NCBI GenBank assembly: GCA_903825575.1 | Contig: CAIKAW010000100.1 | Coordinates: 41,429 to 105,428, forward strand | Reading direction: 5' to 3' | Length of the DNA: 64,000 nucleotides | From: an uncultured bacterium | GTDB lineage: Bacteria; Actinomycetota; Actinomycetes; S36-B12; CAIKAW01 | Shown: positions 52,681 to 60,224 of the stretch, in pieces | Numbering within the stretch: the first letter of the stretch is position 1 | Layout: every line of letters begins with the position of its first letter | Position numbers and translations under genes: made by a program | Notes under the pieces: generated by a model | Told to the model about the DNA's origin: nothing | The model's input: only the letters and a program-made list of their open reading frames with translations | Database searches by the model: none

Positions 52681-53786
52681 CTACGTTGGGCACTCCACCG
52701 ATTCGACATGTGGTGCTGGCCGGGGGCGGAACAGCCGGGCATATCGAACCAGCGCTGAATCTCGCTGACGCCCTGCGAAGGCGTGATCCGCAACTGGTGA
52801 TAACAGCGCTCGGTACTGCCCGCGGGCTTGAAGTAGATCTTGTTCCTGCTCGCGGGTACGACTTGGAACTAATTCCTGCTGTGCCGTTGCCTCGTCGTCC
52901 TTCCAGCGAATTGGTTACGTTGCCGGGCCGCCTGCGCGCTGCGGTGGCAGAAGTGGCTGGACTCTTGGATCGGCTGCAGGCCGATGTAGTTGTGGGATTC
53001 GGCGGCTATGTGGCACTTCCGGCTTACTTGGCGGCCAGACGCCGGCGGATTCCAGTTGTGGTCCATGAAGCAAACGCGAAGCCAGGATTGGCGAATCGAA
53101 TCGGCGCTCGTTCGGCGGCAGTAGTGGCCGAGACCGTTGTTGGGTCGCTGCCGGGAGCTCAGTTAGTTGGGCTGCCGTTGCGCCGTTCGATTGCCCAGCT
53201 AGATCGCGAGGCGACTCGCTTTGCTGCCCGAGCAGAATTAGGGCTGACTCCAGATCGGCCTACGGTCCTAGTGTTCGGCGGGTCTCAAGGGGCCGTGCAT
53301 CTAAATGCGGTTGTCGCCGGATCGCTGGAGGAGTTACTGGCGACGGGCGTCCAGGTCTTGCACTTGGTCGGAGGCCGCAATGTGGTATCTCAACGTCCGC
53401 CAGCCGGCTACCACCCACTGGGCTTTCTTGCTCGAATGGACCTTGCCTATGCAGTCGCAGATCTGGCGGTGTGCAGGGCAGGGGCAATGACTTGCGCTGA
53501 GCTTGCGGCTGTGGGATTGCCTGCCATCTATGTGCCCCTGCCGATCGGCAATGGTGAGCAGCGGCTCAATGCCGGCCCGGTAGTGGCTGCTGGAGGCGGA
53601 CTTCTAGTCGACGATGTCGACCTAACGTCTGACCTACTGGTTGAGTTGGTGTCGGGCCTAATCGCAGATCCGGAGGAACTGGCCGCGATGGGAGTCCGTG
53701 CAAGTGAACACGGCGTTCGCGATGCAGATGAGCGCTTGGCTGATTTGGTGCTAGGTGTAATGCGAGCGGGACGAGGTGGACGGTGA
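52677..53786 (+). CDS. murG: UDP-GlcNAc:lipid I N-acetylglucosaminyltransferase MurG
   Basis: Makes lipid II from lipid I at the inner membrane face. The 369-residue GT-B enzyme has [22 protein letters not shown] (first G loop), [51 protein letters not shown] and [28 protein letters not shown] 52677 overlaps the ftsW stop by 4 bases, and its own stop overlaps murC. Confidence 0.96.
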   Translation: MTTLGTPPIRHVVLAGGGTAGHIEPALNLADALRRRDPQLVITALGTARGLEVDLVPARGYDLELIPAVPLPRRPSSELVTLPGRLRAAVAEVAGLLDRLQADVVVGFGGYVALPAYLAARRRRIPVVVHEANAKPGLANRIGARSAAVVAETVVGSLPGAQLVGLPLRRSIAQLDREATRFAARAELGLTPDRPTVLVFGGSQGAVHLNAVVAGSLEELLATGVQVLHLVGGRNVVSQRPPAGYHPLGFLARMDLAYAVADLAVCRAGAMTCAELAAVGLPAIYVPLPIGNGEQRLNAGPVVAAGGGLLVDDVDLTSDLLVELVSGLIADPEELAAMGVRASEHGVRDADERLADLVLGVMRAGRGGR

Positions 53787-55183
53787 CCCCCGATGTTGCC
53801 TGGCTGGGCCGGGTTCACATTCTTGGTATAGGTGGAGCGGGAATGTCGGGCATTGCCCGCATTCTCATGTCGCAAGGTGTCAGCGTGAGCGGGTGTGACG
53901 CCCGTGAGTCGCGACGGACCACGGCGCTTCGTGCCGTCGGTGCAACCGTTGAGATTGGACACTCGCCAACTCATCTTGCGGCCGGCGTTGACACTGTGAT
54001 CGTTTCCACCGCAATTCCGACCGATGCTCCCGAGGTATTGGAAGCGATCGAGCTGGGTCTGCCCGTGCTAAGCCGAGGAACGGCACTGGCCGTGCTCACG
54101 AGCGGCTACCAGACCGTGGCCGTTGCTGGGACACACGGCAAGACCACGACGACCTCCATGCTTACCGTTGCGCTTCAGCAAATCGGTGTCGACCCGTCCT
54201 TTGCCATTGGCAGCGAGCTCAACGAGTCCGGATCCAATGCCCACTTGGGAACCGGTAACGAGTTCGTCGTTGAGGCTGACGAAAGCGATGGCTCGTTCCT
54301 GCTGCTCCCCGCAACCGTAGGTATCGTCACAAATGTCGAGCCGGATCACCTGAACTACTGGGGCACGTTCGATCGAATCGAAACTGCCTTCTTGGAATTC
54401 GCAGTAGGGATACGTGACCGCGGCGGATTCATTGTGGTCTGCATCGACGATCCGGGTGGCGCCCGACTAGCAGTTGCGGCAGCGGCAGCCGGGGTTGATG
54501 TGCAGACTTATGGACTCGACGAGTCGGCCGATGTCCGAATCGAATTGCGGGAGCCCGGCTTTGACCTCGTCCGAAGGGGAGTTCGCGTTTCCGGCTTCGA
54601 GCTTCAGGTTCCCGGCTTGCATAACGTCCGGAACGCAACTGCCGCGTTCACTGCCGGGTTGGGTCTTGGTTTTGGCGCCACGGAATTGCGTGACGGTCTG
54701 GCGACATTCACGGGGACTCGGCGCCGGTTCGATTTTCGTGGAGTAGCTGATGGGGTTCGTGTTTATGACGACTATGCGCATCACCCCACTGAGATCGAGG
54801 CCACTTTGCGAGCTGCCCGAGAAGTAGTTGGGCAAGGGCGCATCATCGTTGCTTTCCAGGCACACCACTACTACCGAACCGCAATGTTCGTGAACGAGTT
54901 CGGGGCCGCATTGGGGCTGGCCGATGCGGCCGTTGTCCTCGAGGTCTTCGCACCCGGAGAAGAACTGATTCCCGGAGCTTCAGGCCAATCTATGGCCGCA
55001 GCCGTCCCACTGCCTGCCGAAGATGTGGTTTTCGAACCGTCTTGGTCGGCGGTGGCGGGGGAGTTGGTGGCTCGAGCCCGCCCTGGCGACCTAGTGATGA
55101 CCTTGGGTGCCGGAGATATCGGCCTACTGGCCCCTGAAGTGCTGGAGTTGCTGAGGCGACGGGCCAGCGAATCGGTGTCATGA
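53783..55183 (+). CDS. murC: UDP-MurNAc:L-alanine ligase MurC
   Basis: Joins L-alanine to UDP-MurNAc, the first amino acid of the stem. The 466-residue chain has [18 protein letters not shown], the P-loop [42 protein letters not shown] and [21 protein letters not shown]. The motifs single out MurC. GTG 53783 overlaps the murG stop. murB, which follows murC in many bacteria, is not present here; ftsQ follows at once. Confidence 0.96.
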   Translation: MTPDVAWLGRVHILGIGGAGMSGIARILMSQGVSVSGCDARESRRTTALRAVGATVEIGHSPTHLAAGVDTVIVSTAIPTDAPEVLEAIELGLPVLSRGTALAVLTSGYQTVAVAGTHGKTTTTSMLTVALQQIGVDPSFAIGSELNESGSNAHLGTGNEFVVEADESDGSFLLLPATVGIVTNVEPDHLNYWGTFDRIETAFLEFAVGIRDRGGFIVVCIDDPGGARLAVAAAAAGVDVQTYGLDESADVRIELREPGFDLVRRGVRVSGFELQVPGLHNVRNATAAFTAGLGLGFGATELRDGLATFTGTRRRFDFRGVADGVRVYDDYAHHPTEIEATLRAAREVVGQGRIIVAFQAHHYYRTAMFVNEFGAALGLADAAVVLEVFAPGEELIPGASGQSMAAAVPLPAEDVVFEPSWSAVAGELVARARPGDLVMTLGAGDIGLLAPEVLELLRRRASESVS

Positions 55184-55842
55184 GAACGTCCATTGCACGC
55201 AGTCGGTGGTGGGCAGTCGGAGCCGTTGTGCTCGCGGTTGCACTGATCGGATGGGCCGTGTGGTTTTCTCCCTTGCTGACAGTGCGAGCGGTGCGAGTCT
55301 TGGGTGCCCCAGCGGGGGATGCTGCTGCGATCGTCGCGGCAGCGGCAGTTCCACCAGGCAGCACCCTGGTACACGTCGATGTCGCCGGTGTTCGAAGTCG
55401 AGTTGGGCACGTACCTCGAATTGCCACCGTGACAGTACGCCGTGATTGGCCAAACACATTAGTCATCGTCGTGACGGAACGCGCTGCCATCGGGGTCGTC
55501 CAGGCTGGTACCCGGTTCCAGCAGATTGATGTCAATGGCGTGGCCTTTGGAGCAATTGGGCCGCGGTCGGCTCGCCAAGTCTTGGTGACAGCCGACGGCC
55601 CTGCGCGAGCCGCTGCGGCCACCGCGCTAGCCGAATTGCCACTAGCGATTTACGCCCGAGTAGATACCGCATCGGCCACGACTGGTGACAACGTTTCGTT
55701 TACTTTCCGGACCGGTCAGGTGGTGGTGTGGGGCTCGACGGATGATGCCGCAGCCAAGGCGAGGGTGTTGCAGGCCCTACTCCTTCGAGTCCGGGCGCAT
55801 AGGTACGACGTGAGCGCCCCAATGCTGCCCACCACATCGTGA
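55180..55842 (+). CDS. ftsQ: Cell division protein FtsQ
   Basis: A 220-residue bitopic divisome scaffold protein. A short basic cytoplasmic start and one helix (WWAVGAVVLAVALIGWAVWF) are followed by the POTRA domain, which begins LLTVRAVRVLGAPAGDAAAI. The FtsQ beta domain follows (IATVTVRRDWPNTLVIVVTERAAIGVVQ). ATG 55180 overlaps the murC stop by 4 bases. It ends the tightly overlapped part of the cluster; a 123-base spacer with promoters precedes ftsZ. Confidence 0.92.
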   Translation: MRTSIARSRWWAVGAVVLAVALIGWAVWFSPLLTVRAVRVLGAPAGDAAAIVAAAAVPPGSTLVHVDVAGVRSRVGHVPRIATVTVRRDWPNTLVIVVTERAAIGVVQAGTRFQQIDVNGVAFGAIGPRSARQVLVTADGPARAAAATALAELPLAIYARVDTASATTGDNVSFTFRTGQVVVWGSTDDAAAKARVLQALLLRVRAHRYDVSAPMLPTTS

Positions 55843-55857
55843 GGTTTTCTCATTCGC

Positions 55858-55909
55858 TTGCGCGTTTGACCTGAGACGTTCTACAGTGACCCGAAACCAT
55901 AGGTTGACA
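55858..55909 (+). promoter_or_regulatory. Candidate ftsZ promoter elements
   Basis: Two -35-like elements are visible. TTGCGC (55858-55863) with TACAGT (55882-55887) at 18-base spacing is one complete candidate. TTGACA at 55904-55909 is a perfect -35, but no good -10 lies at the normal distance; the dyad fills that space. So ftsZ likely has its own promoter besides read-through from ftsQ. Confidence 0.4.
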
Positions 55910-55910
55910 T

Positions 55911-55941
55911 AACTCTTAGTCTCAACTTGAGGGTAAGAGTT
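55911..55941. repeat. 31-bp imperfect palindrome in the ftsZ leader
   Basis: The arms AACTCTTA (55911-55918) and TAAGAGTT (55934-55941) are perfect complements. The inner CTCAA (55921-55925) and TTGAG (55927-55931) also pair around the single central C at 55926. Thirteen of fifteen positions match. It starts 1 base after a consensus TTGACA and ends 24 bases before the ftsZ GTG. It may be an operator for a dimeric regulator or an mRNA hairpin. Confidence 0.75.
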
Positions 55942-55965
55942 GTCCCGAGGGCGAGAGGACCTCTC

Positions 55966-57129
55966 GTGGCTGCTCCCCAGAATTACTTGGCCGTGATCAA
56001 AGTTGTTGGCATCGGCGGCGGCGGTGTAAACGCCGTTAACCGGATGATCGACGTTGGTCTCAAGGGCGTCGAGTTCATCGCGATCAACACTGACGCCCAG
56101 GCGCTGTTGATGAGTGACGCTGACGTAAAGCTTGACATCGGTCGTGACCTCACCCGAGGACTCGGTGCGGGTGCGGACCCTGAGGTCGGCCGCCAGGCTG
56201 CTGACGATCACGCGGTCGAGATCGAAGAGGTGCTTAAAGGCGCCGACATGGTCTTTGTTACCGCGGGCGAAGGTGGCGGTACCGGTACAGGTGGTGCTCC
56301 AATCGTTGCCAAGATCGCACGCTCGATCGGCGCCTTGACGATCGGTGTAGTCACCCGGCCGTTCGGGTTTGAAGGACGTCGCCGCTCGGGTCAGGCGGAT
56401 AACGGCATCGAAGATTTGCGAGCCGAAGTCGACACGTTGATCGTGATCCCCAATGACCGACTGCTGTCGCTTTCAGATCGTTCGATCAGCGTTATCGATG
56501 CGTTCCGGCAAGCCGACCAGGTCTTGCTTCAGGGTGTCAGCGGAATCACGGATTTAATCACCACGCCCGGGCTGATCAACCTTGACTTCGCTGATGTCAA
56601 GAGCGTCATGCAGGGCGCTGGGTCTGCACTCATGGGTATCGGCTCGGCACGCGGGGATCAGCGCGCGCTCGCCGCGGCCGAATTGGCCATCTCAAGCCCA
56701 CTTCTCGAGGCCAGCATCGAAGGGGCTCACGGAGTCCTGCTTTCGATTTCAGGTGGCAGCGATCTAGGGTTATTCGAGATCAACGAGGCAGCTCGCCTAG
56801 TGGCAGACGCGGCCCACCCCGATGCCAACATCATTTTCGGCGCCGTCATCGACGACACCTTGGGCGATGAGGTCCGGGTCACAGTCATTGCAGCCGGCTT
56901 TGACGGCGGGAACCCCCCGACGCGTCGAGGGCAGCCGTTGACCACGCGCGTTGAGCGTGAGACGCCGGTCGCATTCGACACGGCTCGCGCGAAGGCCGAG
57001 GATGGCTCGTCTCCGGAGATCCCAGTCCCGGTTGATCGTCCGGAGCCGCGACGTCCTACGCCGGAATTGCGTCCAATCGCCTTCGACGGTGCCGACGACG
57101 AACTCGACGTCCCCGACTTCCTGAAGTGA
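55966..57129 (+). CDS. ftsZ: Cell division GTPase FtsZ
   Basis: The tubulin-like protein that forms the division ring. From GTG 55966 the 387-residue chain starts [26 protein letters not shown], has the tubulin signature GGGTGTGG at 103-110, NTDAQAL and the T7 loop [11 protein letters not shown] with catalytic acids. A variable linker follows, and a conserved C-terminal tail ([11 protein letters not shown]) that binds SepF and FtsW in actinobacteria. GAGAGGAC 6 bases upstream supports this start over the in-frame GTG at 55927, which lies in the dyad. Confidence 0.97.
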   Translation: MAAPQNYLAVIKVVGIGGGGVNAVNRMIDVGLKGVEFIAINTDAQALLMSDADVKLDIGRDLTRGLGAGADPEVGRQAADDHAVEIEEVLKGADMVFVTAGEGGGTGTGGAPIVAKIARSIGALTIGVVTRPFGFEGRRRSGQADNGIEDLRAEVDTLIVIPNDRLLSLSDRSISVIDAFRQADQVLLQGVSGITDLITTPGLINLDFADVKSVMQGAGSALMGIGSARGDQRALAAAELAISSPLLEASIEGAHGVLLSISGGSDLGLFEINEAARLVADAAHPDANIIFGAVIDDTLGDEVRVTVIAAGFDGGNPPTRRGQPLTTRVERETPVAFDTARAKAEDGSSPEIPVPVDRPEPRRPTPELRPIAFDGADDELDVPDFLK

Positions 57130-57145
57130 TCGCGGCGGACCCGGG

Positions 57146-57871
57146 ATGCTAACCGGTTCCGAGTCGGGTCGCGCTGGCGCTGTTCGGTGGCTATTCACCG
57201 ACCGCGCTGGCGGCGTCAGTGTTGATCCTTACTCGAGTCTGAACTTGGCGACCCATGTTGGCGATGCCTCGGGAGTCGTGTCGGAGAATCGGGCCGCAGG
57301 ACTGACACTGCTTTCTGGGGCCGGTGCTCTGGCCAGTATGCGCCCGACGCATGGAACTGGGGTTGCCGTCGTCACAGCAGCGGGGGAGTCCGAAGACGTC
57401 GATGCTTTGGTGACCACTGAACCAGGTTTGGCTCTGCTGGCCTTGGGTGCAGATTGTGTTCCGGTTGTCCTATTTGATTTGGCGGCCGGGGTGGTTGGCG
57501 CGGTACACACCGGTTGGAGGGGCTTGCGTGATGACGTGGTGGGCGCAGCGTTGTCAGCGATGCTCGGCCTCGGGGCCCAAGGGCAACGTATCGAGGCGTT
57601 GCTGGGGCCGGCAATTTGCGGCCCTTGCTATCCAGTGCCGGCGGAGCGGGCGCAGGAAATTGAGGGAGTAGCCCCACCTGCGGTTGGGACATGCAAGGAC
57701 GGCCAACCGAGCATCGATTTGCGAGTGGGCATCTCATACCGACTGGCTCGCAGAGGCGTAAGTGCCAGGTACGTGGGCGGCTGCACGGCTGAAGACTCTC
57801 GCTACTTCTCGCACCGGCGTGACGGGATCACCGGGCGGCAAGGAGCCTTCGTAGTACTGGACCGAGCATGA
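57146..57871 (+). CDS. pgeF: Peptidoglycan editing factor PgeF (YfiH/multicopper laccase-like)
   Basis: A 241-residue protein of the YfiH family. It has FTDRAGGVSVDPYSSLNLATHVGD, MRPTHGTGV, GADCVPVVLFD, GAVHTGWRGLRDDVV and LGPAICGPCYPVP, with the His and Cys residues that bind metal. In E. coli the homologue removes wrongly placed serine from UDP-MurNAc precursors, and other homologues act on purine nucleosides. It follows ftsZ by 16 bases and overlaps yggS by 4 bases, the standard actinobacterial order. Confidence 0.92.
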   Translation: MLTGSESGRAGAVRWLFTDRAGGVSVDPYSSLNLATHVGDASGVVSENRAAGLTLLSGAGALASMRPTHGTGVAVVTAAGESEDVDALVTTEPGLALLALGADCVPVVLFDLAAGVVGAVHTGWRGLRDDVVGAALSAMLGLGAQGQRIEALLGPAICGPCYPVPAERAQEIEGVAPPAVGTCKDGQPSIDLRVGISYRLARRGVSARYVGGCTAEDSRYFSHRRDGITGRQGAFVVLDRA

Positions 57872-58569
57872 GCCACAACGAGCGCTTACGGCAGTTATCG
57901 TCCAACCTCGAGCAGGTGCGGGCCCGGATTTCCGCCGCCGCCGAATCGTGCGATCGGCTCGCGAGCGAAGTGTCTTTGATTGTTGTTACCAAGAACTGGC
58001 CCGCATCAGATGTTCACCTGCTGAGCGCATTGGGTGTTCATGACGTCGGCGAAAACCGTGACCAGGAGGCGGCCAGCAAACATGCTGACTGCGTCGACCT
58101 TGCATTGAGGTGGCACTTCGTAGGCGGGCTGCAACGCAACAAGTGCCGTTCGGTGGCGCGCTACGCGGATGTCGTCCACTCAGTCGATCGCTTGGAACTC
58201 GTTCCAGCTTTGGCTCGCGCAGCGGAGAACGCCGAACGTCACCTCGATCTGTGTCTTCAAGTAAGCCTTGACGGGGCCGCCGGCCGGGAGGGCGCGGCGC
58301 CCAACGAGTTGCCGCGACTCGCCGAGGCAGTGCTAGACGAACCAGCACTGGATTTGATCGGCCTAATGGCCGTGGCGCCGCTGCAGACCGACCCCCAAGC
58401 CGCTTTTGCTCGGCTGGGCGAGATCTGGGCAGACTTTCAAATCCGGTACCCAAGTGTTCGGATGCTCTCCGCCGGGATGAGTGAAGACCTCGAGGCGGCG
58501 ATCCGCAATGGCGCGACACACGTCAGGGTTGGAACCGCGGTACTCGGTCACCGGCCCGACCTCCGGTAG
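57868..58569 (+). CDS. yggS: PLP homeostasis protein (YggS/PROSC family)
   Basis: A 233-residue single-domain alanine-racemase-fold protein that binds pyridoxal phosphate without known catalysis. It shows SLIVVTKNWPASDVHLL with the PLP lysine, HDVGENRDQEAASKH, LRWHFVGGLQRNKCRSV, VHSVDRLELV, LMAVAP and MLSAGMSEDLEAAIRNGATHVRVGTAVLG. It has a place in vitamin B6 and amino acid balance. ATG 57868 overlaps the pgeF stop by 4 bases. Confidence 0.93.
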   Translation: MSHNERLRQLSSNLEQVRARISAAAESCDRLASEVSLIVVTKNWPASDVHLLSALGVHDVGENRDQEAASKHADCVDLALRWHFVGGLQRNKCRSVARYADVVHSVDRLELVPALARAAENAERHLDLCLQVSLDGAAGREGAAPNELPRLAEAVLDEPALDLIGLMAVAPLQTDPQAAFARLGEIWADFQIRYPSVRMLSAGMSEDLEAAIRNGATHVRVGTAVLGHRPDLR

Positions 58570-58627
58570 CGTCGCCCTTACGCAACCGAACGGCGGGTTC
58601 GGGGGGCGGTGACCGAGGAGCTTCAAG

Positions 58628-59140
58628 ATGGCCGGATCGATACGCAAGATCGGGGTCTACCTAGGCCTCGTTGAAGACGATCAGGATCTGGAAGCCTACG
58701 AAACTGACGACGCCTACCAGACCGCCGTAGACAACCAGCGCGGTTACCGCGACCGGCCCGCACCCGCAGCGACACCGGAGCCACGTGGCAGCGTACGTAC
58801 CTTCCGCGATGACACCTCTCCTCATGTGCCGGTCCGGCCCGCCGCCCCCGCCGCAGGCGAGCTGTACCGCATCACCACGCTGCACCCGCGTAGCTACAAC
58901 GACGCTCGCCGCATTGCCGAAGAGTTCCGCGAGGGCACGCCGGTGATCATGAACCTGTCCGAGATGATTGACAGCGATGCCAAGCGGATCGTTGACTTCG
59001 CCGCCGGCCTGACCTTTGGACTTCGCGGTTCACTCGAGCGAGTAACCACCAAGGTGTTCCTGCTTTCCCCGATGAACGTCGTTATCGGCGAGGAGACGCG
59101 CGCTCAGATCGAGCAGGGCGGCTTCTTCAACCAGAGCTAG
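58628..59140 (+). CDS. sepF: Cell division protein SepF
   Basis: A 170-residue FtsZ membrane anchor. The N-terminal amphipathic helix (AGSIRKIGVYLGLVEDD) binds membrane. A disordered charged linker follows, and then the SepF domain (ITTLHPRSYNDARRIAEEFREGTPVIMNLSEMIDSDAKRIVDFAAGLTFGLRGSLERVTTKVFLLSP), which dimerizes and binds the FtsZ tail. Actinobacteria lack FtsA and ZipA, so SepF is the main anchor. ATG 58628 has GAGGAG upstream at 58615-58620. Confidence 0.95.
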   Translation: MAGSIRKIGVYLGLVEDDQDLEAYETDDAYQTAVDNQRGYRDRPAPAATPEPRGSVRTFRDDTSPHVPVRPAAPAAGELYRITTLHPRSYNDARRIAEEFREGTPVIMNLSEMIDSDAKRIVDFAAGLTFGLRGSLERVTTKVFLLSPMNVVIGEETRAQIEQGGFFNQS

Positions 59141-59164
59141 TAGCAGGAAGGAAACGAGGAACCC

Positions 59165-59455
59165 GTGGCTGCAATTGGCGTCGCGGTTTCGTCGCTGTTA
59201 TTTCTCTATTTGATCATCCTGATCGCCCGAATGGTCGTATCGACGATTGCGTCATTCTCACGTGACTGGGTGCCAGCTGGTTTTGGTCTGATGGTTATCG
59301 AATTCCTTTATCTGGTAACGGATCCGCCCGTCTTATTGGCGCGTCGGGTGATCCCGCCAATCCGGCTCGGTGCTGTCGCTTTTGATTTGTCCGCGACTTT
59401 GGTGATCCTTGTCGTTATCCTGTTAATGAATCTGTCCCGCTTGCTTCTTCCCTGA
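59165..59455 (+). CDS. YggT family membrane protein
   Basis: A 96-residue protein with two to three membrane helices (VSSLLFLYLIILIARMVVSTIASF and FDLSATLVILVVILLMNLSRLLL) and the conserved TDPPVLLARRVIPPIRLGAVAFDLS loop. The family, at this place in most actinobacteria, is linked to division or osmotic response but its role is unclear. The start is GTG 59165, with AGGAAGGAAA-type purines before it (59144-59155). Confidence 0.9.
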   Translation: MAAIGVAVSSLLFLYLIILIARMVVSTIASFSRDWVPAGFGLMVIEFLYLVTDPPVLLARRVIPPIRLGAVAFDLSATLVILVVILLMNLSRLLLP

Positions 59456-59494
59456 TCCGGCCGAGCTGTTGGGCCCGTACAACGAGGTGACCAA

Positions 59495-60223
59495 ATGACC
59501 CTTACTCCCGAGGACGTTCGGAACAAGCAGTTCGCGACGGTCCGATTCAAGGAGGGCTACGACCTCGACGAGGTGGACAAGTTCCTCGACGACGTAGAAG
59601 CCGAACTGCTTCGCCTTGCTGCCGAGTCAGACGAGCTTCGGGCGCAGTTGGCCAGAAACGCCTCGCCGCCGGTCACGGCACCGATCGCGCCGTCGGCCCC
59701 CGCCGCGCCTCCGGCTGCTCCGGTCGTCCCCGCGAGCGAAGCAGCGGTAGCGATGTTGGCTTTGGCGCAGAAGACTGCGGACGAGCACGTTGCCAATGCA
59801 AAGGCCGAAGCCGAGCGGCTAGTGAGCGCAGCCAGGACGCAGGCCGATGCCGCCGCCACCGAGCGTGAAGCCACCCGCGGCACCTTAGAGAAGCGGATCG
59901 AGGAGTTGCGAGCGTTCGAACGCGAATATCGGACTCGTCTGCGGACCTACATCGAAGGCCAACTTCAGGAACTAGACACCCGAAGTGGCGAGGGTGCGAA
60001 CGCGCCGAAGGCACCGGCTGACAATTCCAGCCCGGCAGCTCCGGCAGCTCCGGCAGCTCCGGCAGCTCCGTCGGCTCCGGCAGCTCCGAGCGCTCCAGGG
60101 TTTGGCAGTGGTGCCGGGAATGCCCGTCCTTCGGCTCCGCCGCCCGTTCCTCCGGTTCCTGCGCGCCCAGCCGATGCTCCATTCGGCGGCACGATCCCCA
60201 CTGCTCCGCCGCGCGAAGGCTGA
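59495..60223 (+). CDS. divIVA: Polar growth/septum protein DivIVA (Wag31)
   Basis: A 242-residue coiled-coil protein that marks curved membrane at poles and septa and drives polar growth. The N-terminal domain has LTPEDVRNKQFATVRFKEGYDLDEVDKFLDDVEAELLRLA. A Pro/Ala linker follows (PAAPPAAPVVPASEAAVAMLALAQKTADEH), then the second coiled coil (NAKAEAERLVSAARTQADAAATE through FEREYRTRLRTYIEGQLQEL). The tail is low-complexity Pro/Ala, encoded by tandem 9-bp units. ATG 59495 has GAGGTG upstream. It converges on ileS with one base between. Confidence 0.94.
   Translation: MTLTPEDVRNKQFATVRFKEGYDLDEVDKFLDDVEAELLRLAAESDELRAQLARNASPPVTAPIAPSAPAAPPAAPVVPASEAAVAMLALAQKTADEHVANAKAEAERLVSAARTQADAAATEREATRGTLEKRIEELRAFEREYRTRLRTYIEGQLQELDTRSGEGANAPKAPADNSSPAAPAAPAAPAAPSAPAAPSAPGFGSGAGNARPSAPPPVPPVPARPADAPFGGTIPTAPPREG
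60032..60094 (+). repeat. 9-bp tandem repeat in divIVA coding Pro/Ala tripeptides
   Basis: Seven units of nine bases (consensus CCGGCAGCT; units five and seven diverge) begin at 60032 and code PAA or PSA. The run makes part of the disordered C-terminal tail. Such arrays change length by slippage, so the tail is likely length-variable between strains. Confidence 0.85.
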
Positions 60224-60224
60224 G

